A DNA stretch of 7,946 bases from assembly GCA_030452025.1 (NCBI GenBank), contig JAKDNC010000146.1:1-7946 (forward strand), written 5' to 3'. Origin of the DNA: Nocardioides sp. (GTDB lineage Bacteria; Actinomycetota; Actinomycetes; Propionibacteriales; Nocardioidaceae). The notes beneath the pieces were generated by a model. That model was not told the DNA's origin. It searched no databases and saw nothing but the letters and a program-made list of their open reading frames with translations. A program made the position numbers and the translations under genes. Positions 1 to 4,824 of this stretch are shown here, piece by piece; position 1 is the first letter of the stretch, and each line of letters opens with the position of its first letter.

Positions 1-106
1 CTCCGTCCGGGAACGTCTGGTCGGCTGCTGGCGGCGGCGTAGCCCCCCCTTCGCCGCGCATCAGGCGGTCAAGCGGATCGTGGCGAAGGGGAGTGGGGCG
101 CAGCCC
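1..106. other. Left-edge segment without a confident gene
   Basis: This stretch lies downstream of menB. Read on the plus strand from base 1, one frame ends at a TAG at 40-42 with the tail RPGTSGRLLAAA, which could be the C-terminus of a convergent gene cut off by the window. On the minus strand an ATG at 59-61 opens a frame running off the left edge (MRGEGGLRRRQQ...), but it has no ribosome binding site and I do not recognise it. The fragments are too short to decide. The inverted repeat at 46-91 is the only firm structure here. Confidence 0.3.
46..91. terminator. Inverted repeat 3' of menB, probable terminator
   Basis: CCCCTTCGCC at 46-55 is the exact reverse complement of GGCGAAGGGG at 82-91. 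In a plus-strand RNA the stem can extend to 13 pairs (46-58 with 79-91, including one G-U) around a 20-nt loop. It begins 15 nt past the menB stop codon. There is no T-tract on either side, which is common for actinobacterial intrinsic terminators but weakens the call. If a convergent gene ends at 42, the element could stop transcription from both directions. Confidence 0.45.
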
Positions 107-1051
107 TCAGAAGTACCAGGGGAAGGGCGACCAGTCCGGCTCGCGCTTGTCGAGGAACTGGTCGCGTCCCTCGACCGCCTCGTCGGTCATGTACGCCAAC
201 CGGGTGGTCTCTCCGGCGAAGAGCTGCTGACCGACCAGGCCGTCGTCGATCAGGTTGAAGGAGTACTTCAGCATCCGCTGCGCGGTCGGCGACTTGGCGT
301 TGATCTTGCGGCCCCACTCGAGTGCTTCCTTCTCGAGGCCGGCGTGGTCGACGACACGGTTCACCGCACCCATCTGGTGCATCTGCTCGGCGTCGTACTC
401 ATCGCCCAGGAAGACGATCTCGCGGGCGAACTTCTGGCCGACCTGACGGGCGCGGTACGCCGACCCGAAGCCCCCGTCGAACGAGCCGACGTCGGCGTCG
501 GTCTGCTTGAAACGCCCGTGCTCGCGGGAGGCGAGGGTCAGGTCGCACACCGCGTGCAACGAGTGTCCACCACCGGCCGCCCAGCCGTTGACCACGCAGA
601 TGACGACCTTCGGCATGAATCGGATCAGCCGCTGCACCTCGAGGATGTGCAGCCGACCCAGCTTCGCCTTGTCGATCGGGCTGGGCTCCTCCGCACCGGT
701 GTCGGAGTTGCCCGCGTCGCCGGCCTCGTACTGATAGCCGGCGCGTCCCCGAATCCGCTGGTCACCGCCGGTGCAGAAGGCCCACTTGTCGTTCTTCTCG
801 CTCGGGCCGTTGCCGGTGAGCAGCACACAGCCGACGTCGGCCGAGGTGCGCGCGTGCTCCATCACCGTGAGCAGCTCGTCAACCGTGTGCGGCCGGAAGG
901 CGTTGAGCACGTCAGGTCGGTCGAAGGCGATCCGGACGGTGCCGTGCTCCCTCGCCCGGTGGTAGGTCAGGTCCGTCAGTTCCTCGAAGCCCGGGACCAC
1001 GTCCCAGGCCGCAGGGTCAAAGGTCTCGGAGACTCCGTCGATCGCGCTCAT
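107..1051 (-). CDS. menB: 1,4-dihydroxy-2-naphthoyl-CoA synthase (MenB)
   Basis: MenB is the crotonase-fold enzyme that cyclises o-succinylbenzoyl-CoA to 1,4-dihydroxy-2-naphthoyl-CoA in menaquinone synthesis, in the cytoplasm. The protein is 314 residues. The CoA and oxyanion-hole region reads AFCTGGDQRIRGRAGYQY (91-108), followed by GWAAGGGHSLHAVCDL (156-171). The catalytic block is QTDADVGSFDGGFGS (183-197), with Asp185, Ser190 and Asp192. The C-terminus has AYMTDEAVEGRDQFLDKR with Tyr287 and ends SPFPWYF. These positions match the active-site numbering I recall for the Mycobacterium tuberculosis enzyme. Asp185, where the E. coli enzyme has Gly, marks a type II MenB that uses a side-chain carboxylate instead of bicarbonate. 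An acidic insert (109-128) lengthens the flexible A-loop. The ATG has no Shine-Dalgarno sequence but has TAGCCT 6 nt upstream, suggesting a leaderless transcript. No other men gene is visible. Identification is secure. Confidence 0.97.
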   Translation of the reverse strand: MSAIDGVSETFDPAAWDVVPGFEELTDLTYHRAREHGTVRIAFDRPDVLNAFRPHTVDELLTVMEHARTSADVGCVLLTGNGPSEKNDKWAFCTGGDQRIRGRAGYQYEAGDAGNSDTGAEEPSPIDKAKLGRLHILEVQRLIRFMPKVVICVVNGWAAGGGHSLHAVCDLTLASREHGRFKQTDADVGSFDGGFGSAYRARQVGQKFAREIVFLGDEYDAEQMHQMGAVNRVVDHAGLEKEALEWGRKINAKSPTAQRMLKYSFNLIDDGLVGQQLFAGETTRLAYMTDEAVEGRDQFLDKREPDWSPFPWYF

Positions 1052-1057
1052 GGGCGC

Positions 1058-1063
1058 AGGCTA
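1058..1063 (-). promoter_or_regulatory. Putative -10 box of a leaderless menB promoter
   Basis: On the minus strand TAGCCT is followed by exactly six bases (GCGCCC) and then the menB ATG. A TANNNT hexamer at about -12 to -7 is the known signature of leaderless mRNAs in actinobacteria, where transcription begins at the A of the start codon. There is no purine-rich ribosome binding site before this ATG, which favours the leaderless reading. No convincing -35 hexamer is seen; the bases about 17 nt upstream read GTCAAC. The box lies in the 26-nt gap after the lipoprotein gene, so menB could be transcribed separately from it. Confidence 0.45.
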
Positions 1064-1077
1064 TCGCCAAGGCCCAG

Positions 1078-1515
1078 TCAGTTGACCGTGACGTCCGTGA
1101 CCTCACAGGTCAGGCCCTTGCCCTTGAGCTCGTCGGTGACCTGGGTCGGCGCCTCCGAGGTGGCACTCTCACCCGGGGCGATGTCCCCGGTGGTCCCGTT
1201 CGGCTCGGCCACGGTCTTGCCCGCGGCATCCTTCACTTCCAGATTGAGCACGTAGGAGTGGACCTCACTGGACTCGTTGGTGACCTCGATATGCGCGGAG
1301 AACATGAGACCGGTGCCCTTCTCCCGAGCACACTTGGTGACCTTCGTGGAGGCCCCCTCCTCACCACCCGCCGCCTCGGGTGAGTCCTGGTCCTGTGCAA
1401 CCGAGGACTTGTCGTCGCTGGACTTGTCGCTCTCGTCGTCCGAGCCGCAGCCGCCGAAGAAGGACAGGCCCATGAGGACGACGGGCAGGATCATCAAGGA
1501 CTTCTTGAGGTTCAT
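1078..1515 (-). CDS. Small secreted lipoprotein, possible FxLYD/Ig-like domain
   Basis: This is a 145-residue predicted lipoprotein of unknown function. The N-terminus has two lysines (4-5), a hydrophobic stretch (7-20) and a lipobox-like FFGGC, with the lipidated cysteine at position 23. Phe at -3 is unusual, but Gly at -1 is normal. Next comes a low-complexity linker rich in Ser, Asp, Glu and Gly (24-56), as in many actinobacterial surface lipoproteins. The C-terminal part (about 58-145) looks like a small beta-sandwich: the pattern HIEVTNESSEVHSYVLNLEV with DAAGKTV resembles FxLYD-type extracellular domains. Cys62 and Cys137 lie near the two ends of that domain and could form a disulfide. 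GAAAGG six bases before the ATG supports the start. Transcription could continue into menB 26 nt downstream. The lipoprotein call is good; the domain assignment is tentative. Confidence 0.85.
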   Translation of the reverse strand: MNLKKSLMILPVVLMGLSFFGGCGSDDESDKSSDDKSSVAQDQDSPEAAGGEEGASTKVTKCAREKGTGLMFSAHIEVTNESSEVHSYVLNLEVKDAAGKTVAEPNGTTGDIAPGESATSEAPTQVTDELKGKGLTCEVTDVTVN

Positions 1516-1521
1516 TCGATG

Positions 1522-1527
1522 CCTTTC
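1522..1527 (-). promoter_or_regulatory. Ribosome binding site of the lipoprotein gene
   Basis: GAAAGG on the minus strand lies six bases before the ATG at 1513-1515. This is good Shine-Dalgarno spacing and fixes the start of the lipoprotein at a codon that begins a proper signal peptide. Confidence 0.6.
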
Positions 1528-1565
1528 AGCAACCGGCTCGTCGAGTGCCAGCCGGGTCGCGGGGA

Positions 1566-1571
1566 ACGGTA
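1566..1571 (-). promoter_or_regulatory. Possible -10 box for the lipoprotein gene
   Basis: TACCGT on the minus strand fits TANNNT and lies in the spacer between the divergent lipoprotein and nitroreductase-family genes. It would give a leader of roughly 40 nt before the lipoprotein ATG. No good -35 is visible at 16-19 nt upstream, so this is a weak call. I find no comparable box for the plus-strand gene. Confidence 0.25.
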
Positions 1572-1623
1572 CATCGCCCTTGGCCCCTGGAATGACGTGC
1601 CCTCACGTGGTGTTCTTGTGAGC

Positions 1624-2058
1624 ATGACACTTCAAGGCGAGTACGAGCCCAGTGCGGCCGAATGGGTCCGCAACCAGGTCGCGGCCTATGAGGCCTCCGG
1701 CGGCAGGGAGGCCAACACGGTGATGGATCGCCCGATCGTGGTGATCACCTCACGTGGCCACAATTCCGGCAAGCTCCGCAAGAACCCGGTGATGCGGGTC
1801 GAGCACGACGGGGTCTACGCCGCGGTGGCCTCCATGGGCGGCGCACCGGAGCACCCGGAGTGGTTCCACAACTTCACCGCCGACCCGCATGTCGACCTCC
1901 AGGACGGTCCCGAGCCACACGAGTACGTCGCCCGGATCGCCACCGAGGAGGAGCGTGAGCAGTGGTGGCCCCGCGCGGTGGAAGCGTTCCCGCCGTACGC
2001 GGAGTACGAGCAGAAGACGGACCGCAGGATCCCCGTCTTCCTCCTCGAACGCGCCTGA
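1624..2058 (+). CDS. Ddn-like F420-type nitroreductase family protein
   Basis: This is a 144-residue protein of the deazaflavin (F420)-dependent nitroreductase family, the split-barrel group that contains mycobacterial Ddn. These proteins bind reduced F420 and reduce quinones or other low-potential acceptors; the substrate here is unknown. Family landmarks are IVVITSRGHNSGKLRKNPV (38-56), matching the usual GRKSG.xRxTP cofactor phosphate-binding stretch; DGVYAAVASMGGAPEHPEWFHN (62-83); and the C-terminal YAEYEQKTDRRIPVFLLERA (125-144). The reading frame stays open upstream to 1519, but that extension is not family-like and overlaps the promoter of the divergent gene. I therefore chose the ATG at 1624; a GTG two codons earlier (1618) is also possible. 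No clear ribosome binding site is seen. The gene converges on the methyltransferase gene across a 117-nt spacer with only a weak 5-bp hairpin. Confidence 0.9.
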   Translation: MTLQGEYEPSAAEWVRNQVAAYEASGGREANTVMDRPIVVITSRGHNSGKLRKNPVMRVEHDGVYAAVASMGGAPEHPEWFHNFTADPHVDLQDGPEPHEYVARIATEEEREQWWPRAVEAFPPYAEYEQKTDRRIPVFLLERA

Positions 2059-2175
2059 TCTGTCCCGAAGCGCTCCGTGATCAACGGATGGACGTGCACA
2101 AGTGCTGAAATCGGTCGCAGAACTGGCGATTCGACGATGTGTGCCCGTTCGTTCGTAGATGGAACCTGCCCAGAT

Positions 2176-2934
2176 TCAACCCACGGGCGTGTTGCAGACG
2201 AGCAGGAACCGTCCCTCGGTGAAGACGGGCGGCTGACCCGCCCGGTGCAGTTCGAGGAGCGGTCCGGCGTACCGCTCGACGGTGAAGTCGTCAGGAAGCT
2301 CCCATGGCATCCACCGAAGGAACGACACCAGCGTGTCCACGTCGGCGAACCGGATCGGGCCGAACCACTCCGCGGCGCGCTCCACCACGAGTCCGGCCGC
2401 CTCGGCCTCGGCGCGGAAGTGGGCCAGCGTCACCTCGGGGTGATGTGAGGAGTCATTGAAGACGGCACGAAGGTCCTCCATGTTGCGTCCGTCGACCTGC
2501 TGGGTAATGACGCGACCACCGGGTCGCAGGGTGCGGACGACCTCCGCGGGCGACCAGGACTCGTGCCGATCGAGAATCAGGTCGAACCGCCCGTCGGGAT
2601 AGGGCATGGCATCGCCCGCCTCCGCGTCGTACGCCGACACCTCGATGCCCAGGTGTGCGAGCACCTCGCGAGCGACCGGCAGGTTCGGAGCCCAGCCTTC
2701 GGTGGCGTGGGTGTCGGCGGGGAGATGGCCGGCCAGTGAGAGCAGAAACTCACCGCCCCCGGTGCCGAGATCCACGAGCGACTCGGCGCTGCCCAGGGCT
2801 GCACGCGCCAGATCGTCATAGGACCAAGGTGGTTCACTGTCGGCAACCTTCTCGTCGAACTCGCTGAAGTCCCACCCTTCGGTCGGCGCTGCGAAGAGTC
2901 GCGCCCAACGGGCAATGAGTCGGCGGTCATCCAT
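2176..2934 (-). CDS. Class I SAM-dependent methyltransferase
   Basis: This 252-residue protein has a single Rossmann-type methyltransferase domain. Motif I is LVDLGTGGGEFLLSLA (53-68), the glycine-rich SAM-binding loop. An acidic region after beta 2 is near Glu79, FDLILDRHE (117-125) is the motif IV region, and LRPGGRVITQQV (136-147) is the post-core strand typical of the family. The C-terminal part (about 185-252) contains FLRWMPWELPDDFTVERY and ends FLLVCNTPVG. The substrate cannot be read from the sequence; small molecules or RNA are both possible. The start at 2934 gives a natural N-terminus, MDDRRLIARWARLF. GGGGAG directly abuts this ATG, which is too close for normal Shine-Dalgarno spacing, so initiation may rely on coupling to the ACT-protein gene ending 26 nt upstream. 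An in-frame TTG at 2944-2946 is another possible start. Confidence 0.9.
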   Translation of the reverse strand: MDDRRLIARWARLFAAPTEGWDFSEFDEKVADSEPPWSYDDLARAALGSAESLVDLGTGGGEFLLSLAGHLPADTHATEGWAPNLPVAREVLAHLGIEVSAYDAEAGDAMPYPDGRFDLILDRHESWSPAEVVRTLRPGGRVITQQVDGRNMEDLRAVFNDSSHHPEVTLAHFRAEAEAAGLVVERAAEWFGPIRFADVDTLVSFLRWMPWELPDDFTVERYAGPLLELHRAGQPPVFTEGRFLLVCNTPVG

Positions 2935-2960
2935 CTCCCCAGTCAAGCAGGGGTCGAGGC

Positions 2961-3575
2961 TCAGGATCGCGAGATCGAGACCGCGAGGCCGATCAGGTGG
3001 CTCAACCGGGCGAGCTCGGACTCGAGGATCTCGGGGCCGCCGCGTCGTCCCAACAAGACGATCTCGCCGTGGAGGAGGTGGGCCGCCGCAAGCACGGTGT
3101 TCTCGTCGGACGACGGGACGGCGGCCGCGCGGTCCACGTCGTGCCAGTCGCACGAATCGGGAGCGGCCGAGGTCGCGTGCACCACCTCGGCACCGCCGTC
3201 AGGAGTACGACGCACGCGCGCGGCCCAGTCGGCACGGAAGGTGTGCGGCAACAGATCAACCACCCGGTCCAGCGCCTCGGTGCGATGGACGGTGAGCTCC
3301 TCGACCGCCTCCAGATCCAGCATCAGGCTGCCCCCGGCGGCATACCGTGAGATCCACAGGACCTCGACTCCGTCGAGCGAGTTGCAGGCCGAGACGATGG
3401 AGTCAGGCATCGTCCCGGGCGCCATGTCCAGCAGGACGTCGTCGATCGCTGAGTCCTCCGTGTGCTCGACGAACTCGATCGCCTCGATGTCGCCGCCGGC
3501 TTCACCGATGGCCGTCGCCAAGCGCCCGAGGGAGCCGGGGACGTCCGGGAGGCGGACGCGGAGCAGGAATGGCAT
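2961..3575 (-). CDS. ACT-domain protein with GAF-like C-terminal half
   Basis: This 204-residue protein has an N-terminal ACT domain (about 1-75): FLLRVRLPDVPGSLGRLATA has the Pro-Gly turn and following helix that bind amino acids in ACT regulatory domains. The C-terminal half (about 92-200) looks like a degenerate GAF domain: a helix with LDRVVDLLP, then ADWAARVRR, and a closing strand-helix unit, GEIVLLGRRGGPEILESELARL. No enzymatic motif, DNA-binding helix or membrane segment is seen. The combination suggests a small cytoplasmic ligand sensor, perhaps for an amino acid, acting by protein contact. It is the first gene of a probable two-gene unit with the downstream methyltransferase. Its ATG is preceded by TAAGGT six bases upstream, which could be the -10 of a leaderless promoter or, through AAGG, a ribosome binding site. 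The ACT domain is clear; the GAF assignment and the role are inference. Confidence 0.85.
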   Translation of the reverse strand: MPFLLRVRLPDVPGSLGRLATAIGEAGGDIEAIEFVEHTEDSAIDDVLLDMAPGTMPDSIVSACNSLDGVEVLWISRYAAGGSLMLDLEAVEELTVHRTEALDRVVDLLPHTFRADWAARVRRTPDGGAEVVHATSAAPDSCDWHDVDRAAAVPSSDENTVLAAAHLLHGEIVLLGRRGGPEILESELARLSHLIGLAVSISRS

Positions 3576-3581
3576 GACCTG

Positions 3582-3587
3582 ACCTTA
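3582..3587 (-). promoter_or_regulatory. Putative -10 box before the ACT-protein gene
   Basis: TAAGGT on the minus strand is followed by six bases (CAGGTC) and the ATG, the same geometry as at menB. It could set a leaderless transcript for the ACT-methyltransferase pair. The AAGG inside it could instead serve as a Shine-Dalgarno sequence about 8 nt from the ATG, so the evidence is ambiguous. No clear -35 is present. Confidence 0.4.
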
Positions 3588-3611
3588 TCCGTGCGGTGTT
3601 TCGGTGACATT

Positions 3612-3634
3612 GCCCGCGACCACATCGCCCGGGC
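3612..3634 (-). terminator. GC-rich hairpin after the acyl-CoA dehydrogenase gene
   Basis: On the minus strand GCCC, a two-base bulge, GCGA, a TGTGG loop, TCGC and GGGC form an eight-pair stem, starting about 14 nt after the acyl-CoA dehydrogenase stop codon. It partly overlaps the 12-bp self-complementary CCCGGGCCCGGG at 3628-3639, which offers a competing fold. There is no T-tract. It may attenuate or end transcription before the ACT-protein gene, consistent with a separate promoter at 3582-3587. Confidence 0.35.
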
Positions 3635-3648
3635 CCGGGTCCGTCGGC

Positions 3649-4794
3649 TCAGAGGCCAAGGTCGCGACCGATGAGCTCCTTCATGATCTCGTTGGAACCG
3701 GCCCAGATCTTCGAGACGCGGGCGTCGCGCCACGCGCGGGCCACGCGGTACTCGTTCATGAAGCCGTAGCCACCGTGCAGCTGGACGCAGTGGTCGAGGA
3801 TCTCGTTCTGGATCTGCGAGGACCACCACTTGGCCTTGGCCGCGTCGACGGCGGAGAGCTCGCCCTCGCTGTGGGCCGCCACGCACTGGTCGATGTATGC
3901 CTCGGTGACCTCGATCTGGGTGAACAGCTCTGCGAGCAGGAACTTGTTGTGCTGGAACGAGCCGATCCCCTGGCCGAACGCCTTGCGGTCCTTGGTGTAC
4001 TGCAGCGTCTCGACCAGGATCTGCTTGGCGTGCGCGACGTTGGAGATCGCGCAGCCAAGGCGCTCCTGGGGCAGCTTCTGCATCATGTGGATGAAGCCGC
4101 CGTCGAGCTCGCCGACGATGTGGTCGTCGGTGAGGCGAATGTTGTCGAAGAAGAGCTCGGCGGTGTCGGACTCGTCCTGGCCGACCTTGTCGAGCTTGCG
4201 GCCGCGACTGAACCCCTCCGCGTCGGACGGGATCGCGAACAGGGTGATCCCGCGCGCCTTCCTTTCCGGGCTGGTGCGCACCGCGGTGAGGACCAAGTCG
4301 CTGGAGTAGCCGTTGGTGATGAAGGTCTTCGAGCCGTTGATGACCCAGTCGTCACCATCGCGGACCGCAGTGGTCTTCAGTGCGGCGAGGTCGGAGCCGC
4401 CGGAGGGCTCGGTCATGCCGATCGCGAGGAGGATCTCACCGGCGGCGACGCCGGGGAGCCACTTCTTCTTCTGCTCCTCGGTGCCGAGCTCGACGAGGTA
4501 CGGCGCGGTGATGTCGGCGTGGATTCCCGTGCAGGCGCCGAGTGCCGCGTTGACCTTCGAGAGCTCCTCGAAGAGGACCGCGTTGAACCGGTAGTCCTCG
4601 GCGCCGGAGCCGCCGTACTCCTCGGGGATCGCCAGGCCGAGGAGTCCCTGGCGGCCGGCCCCGAGCCAGAACTCGCGCGGCAGCGCCTTGCCCTCCGCGT
4701 GGGACTCGACGTTCGGGAGGACCTCGCGCTCGAGGAACTCGCGCACCGAGGCACGGAATGATTCGTGGTCTTCGTCGTAGATGCTCCGCTTCAT
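3649..4794 (-). CDS. Acyl-CoA dehydrogenase, long-chain (LCAD) type
   Basis: This 381-residue FAD enzyme performs the first oxidation of acyl-CoA beta-oxidation and probably passes electrons to electron-transfer flavoprotein. The N-terminal helical domain runs to about 115. Flavin signature one is GMTEPSGGSDLAA (126-138), and signature two is QLHGGYGFMNEYRVARAWRD (338-357). Where short- and medium-chain enzymes have their catalytic glutamate (YEGT), this protein has IWAGSNEIMKELI with Ala365. The motif LPQERL (241-246) instead supplies Glu244 in the alternative position used by long-chain and isovaleryl-CoA dehydrogenases. The end, SNEIMKELIGRDL, is also LCAD-like. Long or branched substrates are therefore likely. 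I chose the ATG at 4794 over one three codons upstream (4803): TAGGAT precedes it by seven bases and the protein then begins MKRSIYDEDHESF. The gene follows recD by 30 nt, probably an incidental neighbour. Confidence 0.95.
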   Translation of the reverse strand: MKRSIYDEDHESFRASVREFLEREVLPNVESHAEGKALPREFWLGAGRQGLLGLAIPEEYGGSGAEDYRFNAVLFEELSKVNAALGACTGIHADITAPYLVELGTEEQKKKWLPGVAAGEILLAIGMTEPSGGSDLAALKTTAVRDGDDWVINGSKTFITNGYSSDLVLTAVRTSPERKARGITLFAIPSDAEGFSRGRKLDKVGQDESDTAELFFDNIRLTDDHIVGELDGGFIHMMQKLPQERLGCAISNVAHAKQILVETLQYTKDRKAFGQGIGSFQHNKFLLAELFTQIEVTEAYIDQCVAAHSEGELSAVDAAKAKWWSSQIQNEILDHCVQLHGGYGFMNEYRVARAWRDARVSKIWAGSNEIMKELIGRDLGL

Positions 4795-4801
4795 GACATA
4801 C

Positions 4802-4807
4802 ATCCTA
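4802..4807 (-). promoter_or_regulatory. Putative -10 box TAGGAT before the acyl-CoA dehydrogenase gene
   Basis: TAGGAT on the minus strand matches a strong actinobacterial -10 element. It is followed by seven bases and the ATG at 4794, so transcription could begin at or next to the start codon. It overlaps the alternative upstream ATG (4801-4803), which would then fall outside the transcript. The -35 region is poor (CTGAAA with a short 15-nt spacer). AGGA in the same bases might instead act as a ribosome binding site about 8 nt from the ATG in a transcript coming from recD. Confidence 0.4.
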
Positions 4808-4824
4808 CTCGTGGGTAACTGGTT

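Noticed and set aside
80..1255. 391-codon open frame on the plus strand across menB and the lipoprotein gene
   Set aside because: It is antisense to two well-supported genes, has no family-like segments and is the kind of long shadow frame expected at this GC content.
1563..1567. GGAAC resembling an ECF sigma factor -35 element for the plus-strand gene
   Set aside because: No matching GTT-type -10 occurs at 16-18 nt, so the pentamer alone is not evidence.
1519..1623. 35-residue N-terminal extension of the Ddn-like protein
   Set aside because: It is not family-like, and it would place the start inside the ribosome binding region of the divergent lipoprotein gene.
2074..2088. Hairpin TCCGT-GATCA-ACGGA between the convergent Ddn-like and methyltransferase genes
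   Set aside because: The stem is only five pairs with no T-tract, too weak to call a terminator although the location is suitable.
2935..3153. 73-codon upstream extension of the methyltransferase frame
   Set aside because: It overlaps the ACT-protein gene in another frame and is Arg/Pro-rich shadow sequence; the MDDRRLIARW start fits the protein.
3604..4761. 385-codon plus-strand frame opposite the acyl-CoA dehydrogenase
   Set aside because: It is fully antisense to a conserved enzyme, and its Leu/Val/Glu/Asp-rich composition mirrors the complementary codons.
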